Source: Cyprinodon diabolis (lineage: Eukaryota; Chordata; Actinopteri; Cyprinodontiformes; Cyprinodontidae). From it: a stretch of 64,000 nucleotides of DNA. Position 1 is the stretch's first letter, and each line of letters opens with the position of its first letter. The translations under genes were made by a program, and so were the position numbers. Positions 45,910 through 56,813 of the stretch are shown one piece after another. The notes beneath the pieces are model-generated. The model did no database searches, had not been told where the DNA came from, and was given only the letters and a program-made list of their open reading frames with translations. The DNA lies in the NCBI GenBank assembly GCA_030533445.1, contig CM060076.1, forward strand, positions 7,770,001-7,834,000, in the 5' to 3' direction.

Positions 45910-46521
45910 TTGAGAGTCAATATCAGGAGCACAGAAAGTTACCTAAATAAATTTAAAAAGAGGTGGGAGATGTGGAGTCAAAAAGTCCTCTCTATGCCAT
46001 GGATTTGTTCTGCCCCGCTGCTTAACCGGGTGAATTTAGTGGCTGCACAATTTAATTCACTGTGTAGATTGGACTCACCTGTTTCAGTGGCTGATCAGAA
46101 CAAATATATGGCAAATAGAATACTTGTTGACTCATATCTCCCATCTATGCATTTAAAACTAAGAATGAACTCTATAAAATATTTTAAGGAATTCAGTCAT
46201 ATTTTACCTAAAAACTACATAAATCAATCTTATGTTATCAAATTCAATTTAAACACAACAGAGACACCTGTGGATGAGGCTGTGCATGAGGTAAATGCAA
46301 GGGAACCTATATTAATGCAGCTGTTTCATCTTTCATTGAGATGGGTTTACTGGAAGTTTTGTGCCTGTATTTTGCAGATTTGCTTGTCATTTCAGATGAG
46401 AAAACTACAACTTAAAAAGGAAATAGAATCCAACCCACCAAAGTGGCCAGTAGGATTGGCTGTGCTAACTACCACAGCTAAAATATGTCTGCATTTGGCA
46501 GGTTTTAATGTCAAGCTCTGA
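45910..46521 (+). other. Unrecognised 203-codon open frame
   Basis: An ATG-initiated frame with no domain, motif or membrane segment that I recognise. Its region 45960-46085 resembles 47075-47190 at nucleotide level but in a different reading frame, which argues against conserved coding. It is more likely part of an old repeat than a gene. Confidence 0.25.
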
Positions 46522-47224
46522 TTGTGTACGAGGACAGAGCATGAGAATATTTCAAATAATTGACATTTCTGCCACTGTGCTTTAAAAAACACCTTCAGTT
46601 CATTATTATGAACGTTATCTCATAATTATGAGTTACTATGTCATTATTTTGACTTGTCTATTTCACTATAATAAGCCAGGCTGAGTTGTGAGACTGCTGA
46701 GGCACCACGCAGGTGCCGGGAGGTCAAGTGTGGAACTTCTTGGGTGATTACAGATGCGAAATTTGAAGAAAATCGTGAAGAAAGACTATAGGTCGTCTTC
46801 AAAGCAATTCACACAAACAGTCCGGTGGCTCCAGATGGGTAAGCTGTGCTTTGTCTCACTATTTTCAGCAGGAGCAGGGAGCTGCCGACATTGACTGAGG
46901 ACATTATTGAACTCTAAAAAGACTAAAGTAGTAGTGTTTTAAAAGTTCTTCTGTTTCCATGGGTCCTTCTCTGGCTGGTTTTTAGGCTTGGCTGAACTTT
47001 GCTGGAAAACAGAGGCAATTCGGCTGACTAGAATAGTGGTCTTCCTTCACAAGAAGGGGAACTAAATGGTCAGAGGTGGGAGATGTGGAGCCATCAGGTC
47101 ATCTATATGTCATGTATTTATTCTGCCAGCTACTGAACCAGATGAGTTTAATCTGCACAGTGAATTAAATTGTGCAGATTGGACTCACCTGGTTCACGTG
47201 ACGGACGTGACAGAGTCTAGAGAC
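46522..47224. repeat. Unassigned, with duplicated segment
   Basis: Positions 47066-47190 repeat about 120 bases of 45958-46085 (GAGGTGGGAGATGTGGAG at the start, GATTGGACTCACCTG at the end). The remainder shows nothing recognisable. Confidence 0.45.
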
Positions 47225-47905
47225 ACCATGGGGACCGATCTGCTGCCTGCAACATGCTTTTGCATGATTGGTTTAGTAGTGGATCAGTAGTAGTGTGGGG
47301 TGGCATTTCTTTGGAGGGCCACATAGCCCTCCATGTGCTCGCCAGAGGTAGCATGACTGCCATTAGGTATCGAGATGAGATCCTCAGACCCCTTATGAGA
47401 CCATATGCTGGTGTGGTTGGCCCTGGGTTCCCCCAATGCAGGACAATGCAAGACCTTTTGGCTGGAGCTTGGGCAGTTCCTGCAAGATGAAGGCATCGAA
47501 ACTATGGACTGGCACCACAGACTGTCCAGGAATTGGCAGCTGCTTTAATCCAGGGCAGGGAGGAGATTCCTCAAGATACCATCCACCAGCTCATCAGGAA
47601 CATGCCCAGGTGTTGTAGGGAGGTCATACAGGTACGTGGCGGCCACACACAATACTGAAACTAATTTTGACCTGTTTTAAAGACATTTCATCAAAGTTGG
47701 ATCAGCCTGTAATGTGTTTCCACTTTTTGTGTTTCACTCCAAATCCAGACCTACATTGGTTAACTTTATTTCCATTGATTATTTTTGGTATTTTGTTGTC
47801 AGCATATTCAACTTTGTACAATAAGAAATATTCAAATAGAATTTTTTATTCATTCAGACCTTGGATGTGTTATTTGAGTGTTCCCTCAAATAACACTGAG
47901 CAGTG
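47225..47905 (+). pseudogene. Decayed Tc1-like transposon, second family
   Basis: The frame at 47254-47490 reads VVVWGGISLEGHIALHV, then TAIRYRDEILRPLMRPYAG, the central part of a Tc1-like transposase, and later ACCATCCACCAGCTCATCAGG corresponds to its C-terminal end. Small indels shift the frame after PGF (about 47430), and the D-E portion is broken. From about 47700 to 47905 the 3' region (TTCATTCAGACCTTGGATGTG, TTATTTGAGTGTTCCC) is typical of this family. No left terminal repeat found. Confidence 0.7.
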
Positions 47906-48062
47906 CACTTTACAGTTAAGAGGTGAGATAAACATGATACAAATATACATTACAAATATGTACATTTTAGACAGCTAGTGCTAAGAACATCAGAGGGAGA
48001 GACTGGATGTTGAAAGTATGTAATCTATATGGAATATATATTGTTAGAATATATCCAACTAG

Positions 48063-48095
48063 AATGAGAATATGTAAAGAAAAATAAAAATAAAA

Positions 48096-48144
<49 letters not shown>
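48063..48144. repeat. AT-rich simple repeat left of Tc1
   Basis: AAAAATAAAAATAAAAATAAA followed by (TA)n. The Tc1-like element inserted in this tract, and the (TA)n resumes at 49393-49433. Confidence 0.9.
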
Positions 48145-48147
<3 letters not shown>

Positions 48148-49389
48148 TATATTGCCAAAAGTATTTGCTCACCCATCCAAATTATTGGAATCAGGTGTTC
48201 CAATCACTTCCATGGCCACAGGTGTATAAATTCAAGCACCTAGGCATGCAGACTGTTTTTACAAACATTTGTGAAAGAATGGGTCGCTCTCAGGAGCTCA
48301 GTGAATTCCAGCGTGGAACTGTGATAGGATGCCACCTGTGCAACAAATCCAGTCGTGAAATTTCCTCGCTCCTAAATATTCCACAGTCAACTGTCAGCTG
48401 TATTATAAGAAAATGGAAGTGTTTGGGAACGACAGCAACTCAGCCACGAAGTGGTAGGCCACGTAAACTGACGGAGCGGGGTCAGCGGATGCTGAAGCGC
48501 ATAGTGCGAAGAGGTCGCCAACTTTCTGCAGAGTCAATCACTACAGACCTCCAAACTTCATGTGGCCTTCAGATTAGCTCAAGAACAGTGCGCAGAGAGC
48601 TTCATGGAATGGGTTTCCATGGTCGAGCAGCTGCATCCAAGCCATACATAACCAAGTGCAATGCAAAGCGTCGGATGCGGTGGTGTAAAGCACGCCGCCA
48701 CTGGACTCTAGAGCAGTGGAGACGCGTTCTCTGGAGTGACGAATCGCGCTTCTCCATCTGGCAATCTGATGGACGGGTCTGGGTTTGGCGGTTGCCAGGA
48801 GAACGGTACTTGTCTGACTGCATTGTGCCAAGTGTAAAGTTTGGTGGAGGGGGGATTATGGTGTGGGGTTGTTTTTCAGGAGCTGGGCTTGGCCCCTTAG
48901 TTCCAGTGAAAGGAACTCTGAATGCTTCAGCATACCAAGACATTTTGGACAATTCCATGCTCCCAACTTTGTGGGAACAGTTTGGAGCTGGCCCCTTCCT
49001 CTTCCAACATGACTGTGCACCAGTGCACAAAGCAAGGTCCATAAAGACATGGATGACAGAGTCTGGTGTGGATGAACTTGACTGGCCTGCACAGAGTCCT
49101 GACCTCAACCCGATAGAACACCTTTGGGATGAATTAGAGCGGAGACTGAGAGCCAGGCCTTCTCGTCCAACATCAGTGTGCGACCTCACAAATGCGCTTC
49201 TGGAAGAATGGTCAAAAATTCCCATAAACACACTCCTAAACCTTGTGGACAGCCTTCCCAGAAGAGTTGAAGCTGTTCTAGCTGCAAAGGGTGGACCGAC
49301 GTCATATTGAACCCTATGGATTAGGAACGGGATGTCACTTAAGCTCATATGTGAGTCAAGGCAGGTGAGCAAATACTTTTGGCAATATA

Positions 49390-49392
<3 letters not shown>
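48145..49392 (+). mobile_element. Intact Tc1-like transposon
   Basis: A 1,248-bp element bounded by perfect 29-bp terminal inverted repeats (outer end CACTATATTGCCAAAAGTAT), each next to TA, the Tc1/mariner target. It contains one uninterrupted transposase gene. The perfect ends and open gene suggest a young copy. The target was a TA microsatellite, so the exact duplication cannot be told from the repeat. Confidence 0.93.
48279..49310 (+). CDS. Tc1-like transposase, full length
   Basis: A 343-residue transposase that would cut and paste its own element. The frame is open from 48165, but the start at 48279 ([13 protein letters not shown]) is chosen because it is where Tc1-like proteins begin. 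The N-terminal half has two helix-turn-helix DNA-binding domains (about 1-110) with a GRPRK hook between them (residues about 59-63). The catalytic triad is visible: D in [10 protein letters not shown] in [11 protein letters not shown], and E in [15 protein letters not shown], with 34 residues between the last two as in the Tc1 group. Length is normal for the family, with no stop or frameshift. Glycine-rich [11 protein letters not shown] lies between the first two catalytic residues. Activity is untested. Confidence 0.92.
   Translation: MGRSQELSEFQRGTVIGCHLCNKSSREISSLLNIPQSTVSCIIRKWKCLGTTATQPRSGRPRKLTERGQRMLKRIVRRGRQLSAESITTDLQTSCGLQISSRTVRRELHGMGFHGRAAASKPYITKCNAKRRMRWCKARRHWTLEQWRRVLWSDESRFSIWQSDGRVWVWRLPGERYLSDCIVPSVKFGGGGIMVWGCFSGAGLGPLVPVKGTLNASAYQDILDNSMLPTLWEQFGAGPFLFQHDCAPVHKARSIKTWMTESGVDELDWPAQSPDLNPIEHLWDELERRLRARPSRPTSVCDLTNALLEEWSKIPINTLLNLVDSLPRRVEAVLAAKGGPTSY

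Positions 49393-49433
<41 letters not shown>
49393..49433. repeat. TA microsatellite right of Tc1
   Basis: About 20 TA units, continuation of the tract at 48101-48144 that the Tc1 element split. Confidence 0.9.
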
Positions 49434-49438
<5 letters not shown>

Positions 49439-49514
49439 TTATGGTAAAGTCAGAGAAGAATGACAGTTGGTCTGTGTTTCTTTTTGTAAAAAAATAAAAA
49501 GGGTTTTGAAGGTC

Positions 49515-49634
49515 CTACTCCTGAGGATTCTTGATGTTATCCATATCTGTCAGAATTATCTTCCTGTATCTGCGCTCCAGCCCCATCATAAACTCTAGGT
49601 AGTTGCTGAACTTGAAACCAGCGATTGGCTCCTC
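49515..49634 (-). CDS. tbc1d32: Last coding exon of a TBC-domain gene, probably TBC1D32
   Basis: On the minus strand the acceptor CCCCTCTGCAG precedes GAG at 49634. Thirty-nine codons follow (EEPIAGFKFSNYLEFMMG to NIKNPQE) before a TAG stop at 49515-49517. The exon starts in phase 0 and joins cleanly to the phase-0 donor at 56625. It encodes the tail just after the TBC domain. The naming as TBC1D32 (broad-minded, a ciliary/Hedgehog-related protein whose TBC-like domain is C-terminal) rests on memory of that tail and on the domain's position; another TBC-family member is possible. The remaining exons must lie to the right of 56813, probably outside the window. No AATAAA is seen in the 122 bases before the Tc1 element. 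Confidence 0.6.
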   Translation of the reverse strand, partial: EEPIAGFKFSNYLEFMMGLERRYRKIILTDMDNIKNPQE

Positions 49635-50242
49635 CTGCAGAGGGGAAAAAAAATATATATTGTTAAGATGTAAAACCACAAAGAGGAGAAAGATGGAGAG
49701 AAGGGTTGTTAATTGTTGCATATCATAAATTATACTCCGTGTGTTTTAACTTATGAGGGTCTCAGCTATAAAAATGAAATATATGCTCTATATACTTTAC
49801 AGATCAATTTATGAGCCCAAATCCTGGTTAAGTGGTCATTGTGAAGTAAACTGAGCTCTCAGGATGTCATTTGGAGTTATTTCAAATAGAACAAGAGGAA
49901 AATATTCTCTCAGATCTCGATACTAAATCACAGGCAAAACTGTACGTGAAGGGAATTTAAAAGTATAAACATGGAACAGTTACTTATCCTTATTTATAGA
50001 TAAAAAGGTCCAGTTCCGGTCAGATGTTTACACACAGATCATTGGCATGTTTTTTTTATTTTTCTATATTATAAAGCGGAGTTATACAAACATCTTCCCT
50101 CTAGGAAGAGGCTTCAAAGCATCAGATGCAGGTCCAGTAGGTTCTAAAACAGCTTCCTTCCTACTGACATAAGACTGCTGAACGTCGAATAAAACGGTGA
50201 AAAATAAAAAAAAGAAGCGCTGAATGTTGGAAAAATTGTAAA
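49635..50242. other. Intron sequence without recognised features
   Basis: Start of the intron of the TBC-domain gene (seen from its 3' end). Pyrimidine-rich acceptor tract next to 49635, otherwise nothing recognised. Confidence 0.5.
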
Positions 50243-51202
50243 CAGGGTTCCTACAGCATAAGGCAAGTTAAATTCAAGACTTTTTAAGACTTTTTAATGC
50301 CACTTGAAATAAAAATTCAAGATCAAATTCACAAGAAACAAGAAAAACCTGCTTGCGACAACTTAACCCAAAGGTTAAGTTATTATATAGTTATTATAAC
50401 ATAAACCACTGCACTAATGTTTCAAATTTTGAAAAGCTTCCCATACAGGAAGAAAGCTAAAAACACACAGATGACAGATATATTTTAACAATTATTTAAC
50501 TGAATTCACAAACTTTGTTTTAGCAGGGAACAAAACAAATCAGTTTTAAAGCCACAACATAACTAGTGCTAAGTCTTTTTTTCAGCTTTTTTTCAGCTAT
50601 TTTTCTTTGTATCGTTTTCTTAGTGTGTTTGATTTGGTGATAAGTGGAGGCGTTGCAGAGACAAGGGTGGAACAAAACTGAGAAATAGCGGCTGTTTCTC
50701 GGTAACTCAATTTTGACGCTTTGTGTTTCGTGCTTCGCATGTGCGACTCCACTGCCTTAATTCCCACGTTCCGAGGTTGAATGACTTCTTTCACAAAATC
50801 CACTGTGCCTCATGTATGTTCCCTGGTTTTAGCCATGGAGAAAACTCTTGGCTGGATAACCAATTTTTGTTACATTTACACTTTCTCATATTTTCCAGAC
50901 AAAAAGTAAATGGTGCATCTCCCAAATGTCCCGGCCGCAACAACGCTTTTATTGGTTCCGCTATCAGGAGGGAGCCAATAATGGCGAGCAGTTATTGGTT
51001 TTAAAATAAAAAAAAGGTCAATTTTAGTGTTTTATTTAGATTACAAAAATAAATCATAATAAAATAATCCTATTTATAATGTTTTAAAAATTAAGACCTA
51101 CGAAAGACCTATTTAAGACATTTTAATTCCAATTAAGGCCTTAGTCTTATTTTGAAGAATTCAATGCCTTTTAAGACTTTTTAAGGACCCGCGGGAACCC
51201 TG
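50243..51202. mobile_element. CAGGG-ended DNA transposon, copy 2
   Basis: Same family as 17178-18144, alike along its whole length with scattered substitutions and small indels (for example the missing block at about 50513 and an added CAGCTTTTTTT near 50583). It is flanked by an exact 6-bp duplication, TGTAAA (50237-50242 and 51203-51208). It lies in the intron of the TBC-domain gene. Confidence 0.8.
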
Positions 51203-53154
51203 TGTAAATCATCTCATTCTCATGTTTACATTTGATCACCATGTTATGTTTTATCACTGCTGCACTTTAAGAAATTTAAATGTCTTGAGAGTTGTACTGT
51301 ACAACATTTCGTTTTGTATACACTGTGTGTACAAAATGACAATTAAGTTTGTCTAAGGATTAATCTTAGAACCAATCGACCCGAAAACAGCAGCACAGGT
51401 GATTCAAGGAGGCCAGGTAACCTCGTCAGGATTCCACCAAGGTCTGTACAGCTATTAGTAATGATTAGGATTTAAACCAGAGGAAGATCTGAAGATCTAA
51501 AACATGCAGGAAACTAATTTTAAGACTGACCTTGTGCACATCTGCCTGAGGGTTCAGCATAACAGTTTAGGTAAAAGCAGAACACGCAGCAGAATCCATT
51601 GGATTTCTCGGAGTACAAAGGCTTTATTCTATTTCCATTAATTGTTAGACCAGAATTTAATTTGTAACAACTCTGTCTAAATTATCATGGAAATGTTAAC
51701 TCTACAGAGAGTTTTGGCTAACACATGTGATTATAGTTAAGGGCGTTAAGTACAGGTATAGTGTATTTATTACCACAGTATCATTTCTATACAAAATCTT
51801 ATTACCAGCAAAACGAGAAATCAGTGGCTTCAACTGGATCCAGTACAGACTGACACCTTGTCCGAAAATAATCAAAAGCCTGTTTTCCATTGCCCTTTAA
51901 AACCACGGAGCCTTTGGAAAGTGTGGGGCTTTTAATGCCAGGGGAGCTTTACATTGAGACAGGTTTCCCTTTCTAGGGACTTTATTGCCTCAAGACAGGT
52001 AAGAAAATAAAAAATTCCAGGGGCTTGTTGAAGGGACGGGAATGTGGTCAGCACTGCAGTGTTTGTTACATCAGTAGCAATAACTGTGAGTGTACAACAT
52101 TGCCTTTATACTTTTAATTTGGCATAAAGATATGTTTCAAGAGCTTCATTTGTGTATTCAGTTTATCAAGAAATATGCTGATCTTCAGAGCTCTGTGCTG
52201 TCAGGCTTCTCAGCCAGGGTATTGAGTTGGATCTCCCCTCTAATCGCAGCCATACTATCGGCAAGTCAGTCGGTCATTTCCAGTTAACTTGTTTGTCAGA
52301 AAGAGTGATTTAAAAATGTTTTTTTAACAAAGAAAATAGACCTCAAAACTTCTGTGTGCTCACCTCATCAAGGTTATGATTTTACTGTTAATTATGTTTT
52401 TACAGCGCCAGAAAGTTTACTTGACATGGTGGTGCGTCTGCTAGGCTAGCTAAGCCAGAAGCCAGACAGGGGTTGCACAGGGAATATGATGATGATGATC
52501 TTTAAACTTTTATACCGCAATTCGGTATGAAAAATATTTCAATGGACTACTAATGATTAAACAGATTATTTTCAATTTCCCTTGTACATATACATTCTCC
52601 TTAGTCTTCACATAAACCTCAGTGTGTAGAGTGTACCGCCTTTATTCATATTTATATAATAATATATTTTTTTCCTTCCCTTTCATGGTTTTATCCTGAC
52701 GGTGCGGTAGATTGAAAAACCACAGTTTGGATGCTGTCATTCAGCTTTCATAGATCCTTTTTATGCCATCAACTGACAATACCTTCTCCTTGATATAAAC
52801 ATTTGCTCATGATTGTAAAGTCAATCAATTCCCTTTATGAGTAGCTTGACTGATACAGGTTTTGTGCTGTGGATGTGAGTTTTATCTTATTATTATTATA
52901 AAGGAAAAATGTGTGTACATGAAGTCTGGCCAGATGAAGGCTGAGAAAAACACATGTAAATGTTTATTTCAAGTTTTAATGCGAAGGGATATACAGTGAT
53001 TTTACTTAATAATAGAAGGAATGAATCAGCTGCATAACTGTAAAGTTCACTCTGAACTATTTTTCAGTTGGAACAATATCAACAAAGAATAGCCTATTTT
53101 AAAGGAAGTAAACATGTAAAAGTTGATTACAACCAGTGGTGTGTTCCTATTACC
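51203..53154. other. Intron sequence without recognised features
   Basis: No repeat borders or coding signal supported. Confidence 0.45.
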
Positions 53155-53791
53155 GGTGTTTTCACAGGTCTGCCTAAAAAGTGGATCAGACAGCTGCAGC
53201 TGATCCAGAACGCTGCTGCCCGTGTCCTCACTAAGACTAAGAAAGTAGAGCACATCACCCCAGTTCTAAAGTCCTTACACTGGTTCCCTGTATCTCAGAG
53301 AATAGACTTTAAAATACTTCTGTTAGTCTATAATCTCTGAATGGCTTAGCACCTAAATCCATCACAGACTTGCCATCAGTGTATCAACCCTCCAGACCAC
53401 TCAGGTCTTCTGGCTCCAGCCTGCCCTGCATACCTAGAACCAGAACTAAACATGGAGAAGCAGCATTTAGTTCCTATGCTCCACTTATCTGGAACAAACT
53501 GTAAAAGTGCAGAAAGGTTGAGTTCCTTTAAATCAAGACTAAAAACACATTTATTTAGGATTGCCTTGGACTGTTCTAGGTAAACAGTTCAACTAAAACA
53601 TATTTTCTTTAGTCCAACTGTTTTTAATATTCTTTTTTGTTTTTGCATTTTTTATTTATTTTTATTTATTTTTTATTTTTTCCTACTTGCTTTGATTCTG
53701 TTTTATCTTCCTGTATTTTAATCATGTAAAGCACTTTGCATTGTCTTTGTCCTGAATTGTGCTATACAAATAAATTTGCCTTGCCTTGCCG
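53155..53791 (+). mobile_element. 5'-truncated L2/CR1-clade LINE
   Basis: The plus frame at 53160-53340 encodes LQLIQNAAARVLTKTKK and LKSLHWFPVSQRIDFKILL, the distal part of a LINE reverse-transcriptase protein. Decayed continuation in other frames follows (RTKHGEAAFSSYAPLIWNK, FKSRLKTHLF). The 3' end at 53777-53791 is the reiterated TTGCC unit. This belongs to a different subfamily from the copy at 24501/35745. Confidence 0.8.
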
Positions 53792-55020
53792 CTACCTGCT
53801 GGACTGAAGGTTTATGGCAGTTTTTCTCAAGTTTAATGTCCAGGGGCTATCAAAAGAAAATGTGAAATTCCCTGGGATTCCCATTACCCTGTAAAAAACA
53901 ACCTCTGGGATTTTACATGCCAGGGCTTTCAATCGATAAGGAGCTAGTGACCATCAATTTTAGATTAAATATTGGGTGTTTGTTGGTGATGTGGGTTCAG
54001 TAGAAATGTATGAGTTTCTGTGTCTCCTGACACTCTGTGGTCAAAGATTTCATAGGTATCAGAATATGTTAGATATCAGCTAACAAAGAGATGAAATATG
54101 GTGGCTCCATATAGTCTGTGGGTCAGCAGTAAATAACCAACTCTTTCTGCTTCTCCTCTCACCACCTTTTGCTTTGCTGCAGTTAAACTCCAGCTGGACT
54201 CAGAGGGACTGTAACAAGTCTTTCCCCTTTTCAAATTTTAATTTAAATGAAATATAGATATGTCCCTCAGTGACACAGGATGAAAGAACACGTTAATGTT
54301 CTAAAACCACATCTTTCTGGTTTAAAGACTCTCTTCTCATAGTTCCCATAGAGACAGACAGCGGGAAGATTGGATGCATAGAGGCATGACAAAAACTTTT
54401 TTCTACAGTTCAACTCAGGACAGAGGATCTGTATGTTTCTCACAGACAGTCTATTTCTTTTCCTACATCCTGTAGCCGCTCATTAAAAGAATGTTTTCAG
54501 ACAGAATCTGTATAAAATACTGTCTTATTCAAAGCAATTGTCCATGGTATCTCGTCACTGTTTAAAGCAGACCTTAAATAAAGTGTGAGAAGGCTACTGA
54601 GGGCTATATATCAGTCTACAGGGATCCTTAGTTAGAATCGTTGAAGTCATATTGGTACAGGCCTGAGGTGCAAACAGATGTTACAAAATAAAAGAAAATA
54701 AAAAAAATTCACAAAGCAAATTTAAATTTGAGCAAAAAAAAAAAAATAGAATCTCAGAAAACAAATGATTTACAAATGACAAAACGGAAAAGGGAATGTA
54801 CCAACTGTGACTCTGACCCAGAAGTGATATCGCCTAATTTTGACCACAGATTGATGGAACGCATTCTGTCTCATTGCCATATTCCTGTTGCCAATTGAGT
54901 GACTTCACCGCTAGAATTAGCAATCGCTTAGACCCCTTTAAGTACATCTTTAGTTTTATGCATATTTTGAATGCGTTTAGATCACTTGTCTTGCTGATTG
55001 TGATGTTCCTCTCTCCTATG
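53792..55020. other. Intron sequence without recognised features
   Basis: Nothing recognised apart from short A runs. Confidence 0.45.
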
Positions 55021-55023
55021 GAA

Positions 55024-55176
<153 letters not shown>

Positions 55177-55591
55177 GTGCTGGCCAAAACTATACCACAT
55201 TATGCCCATATAGCTAATTTTGTATATATTTTAAAGCATAGCCACGTGTGCACTGTACCCTGTTTAAAAGGGCTAAAGAAGGGGAGAAAATTAAGGATGC
55301 TCCCCTCCTTCAGCCATCCTCCAAACTGTCAGGAGGGTCAGGATGCTTTAGCTGCTGAAAATGGCCGCTCTCATTTATCAAAAAAAAAAGCTTATAACGC
55401 AGTAAGATGAGTTTGAATATTTCAGAGGATTGAAAAAGTGTCTCCCTCGTAATGGGGTATACTCAGAAAACAGAAACTGGCTCATCTCTGATGGACACAT
55501 TTCCAATCCCAATGACAGTTATGCATTTTTAGAAAGACAGCTTGATGTATCTTTTGCTGTTTTTTTATTGTTAGACTAGCTAATCGTTCAA
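55177..55591. other. Intron sequence without recognised features
   Basis: Nothing recognised. Confidence 0.45.
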
Positions 55592-55790
55592 AGCAGCATT
55601 CCTCAATTCCAGAGGCGGACGTCTAGAGTGTTCCACATTTAAGGTTTCTCTGCTTCAACACAGGTCATTAGCTGGACTCTTGGGAACTGGACTCTATTCT
55701 GAAAAGTTAATTTAGGCATTTGATTCAGTTGTGTGAATGCAGAGAGACATTTTCATTGAAACTGGACATTGAGGAACCTGGGAGCAGAGG
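55592..55790. repeat. Degenerate short palindromic repeat
   Basis: CATTCCTCAATTCCAG at the left and its approximate complement (ACATTGAGGAACCTGG) at the right, with CTTCAACACAGG and TGATTCAGTTGTGTG inside. This is the same type as 5965-6165. Confidence 0.5.
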
Positions 55791-56624
55791 AGCAGTAGAA
55801 GAGCCCCATTGTAAAGAAGATAGATTGGCTTCCTGAGTTATGTTCTGCATTTCCGCTTCTCTGTGTCCCATTATTTATACAGCAGAGATAGGGCACACAG
55901 ACCAAGAGCTAAACAAACGTCTCAAACAGCAAAAAGAAGAGTCATGGAGAAATGAGCCTCCAGATGCTGTATATATCCAATGGGCTGAGGAAGATATTGA
56001 TATTGTTCCCATTAATGGTTAAATAGGACTGAACTAAAGGAATGCACAACACCTTTTAGAACAAAAGTAAAATAGACCGGGTCTACAGCATAAGACAAGA
56101 CCCAAGATGCAAACTTTTTACTGAAAACAAACACAATGACAGGTAAGGGGAGATTCTTGAAGGCAAAGGGAACATGGAATACCATAATTGAGGGACTAAA
56201 AAGAAATGCAGTCAAGTAGAGGCTGGAGATCCAGTATTTAAAGCCAGAGAAACGCCCCAGAGCAGTAGAGAATAAGTGAGCTGCGATCCTGTGGGACTTC
56301 CAGATCCACACTAAGAAACTGGTGATGAGCAACCAGCGAAACAATGTGCTGATAGACAAAACAGAAAGGAGAGAAATCCCATGGCAAAGCAATATCAGAA
56401 GAAGCAAGTAATAAATGCAAGGGGTTGATTATGGAAAAAGTTCCATTGTATGAATTCATTTTCTTTGAGACTTGAGGTAAAGAGATTTCATTTTAGCAAG
56501 CTCTTAGGCCAATGTTATTATATTACTATACATCTTGCAAACAAATTAGAAATTAACACGACAATTAACAGGTTTAATTTTTAATATTGTTGACAACTAA
56601 AAAGAAAATGAAGTTCTGGTTTAC
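55791..56624. other. Intron sequence without recognised features
   Basis: A minus frame of 131 codons (56012-56407) lacks any domain and has no exon-like borders. Confidence 0.45.
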
Positions 56625-56813
56625 CTTGAGAAAAACCTGCAGTTCCTGGGATTGTGTGTGCTCGAGGATCTCAGGCTGCAGGTGTTTGAATATAGCCACA
56701 CACAGGTAAACCTGGTAATCTGGACCCATCACCACACAGGTGCAGATGTACATGCAGATTTCGCTCCAGTCCAGGTAGTTCCAAAAACACTGAGTAAGCC
56801 AGTGGAGGCACAT
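56625..56813 (-). CDS. tbc1d32: Penultimate coding exon of a TBC-domain gene, probably TBC1D32
   Basis: On the minus strand the acceptor TTCATTGCAG precedes the exon at 56813, and the donor AAG|GTAAAC follows 56625. The 189-nt exon is exactly 63 codons in phase 0 ([16 protein letters not shown] to ELQVFLK). The pattern (W-L-x-x-C-F... then [16 protein letters not shown]... then LQVFL) fits the last helices of a TBC (Rab-GAP) domain. Rab-GAP activity depends on residues further upstream, not in this window. The intron to the last exon is about 7 kb and contains two large transposon copies and a LINE fragment. Confidence 0.7.

Noticed and set aside
48165..48278. Upstream in-frame ATG for the Tc1 transposase
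   Set aside because: It would add 38 residues encoded by the terminal region. The family starts at the methionine at 48279.
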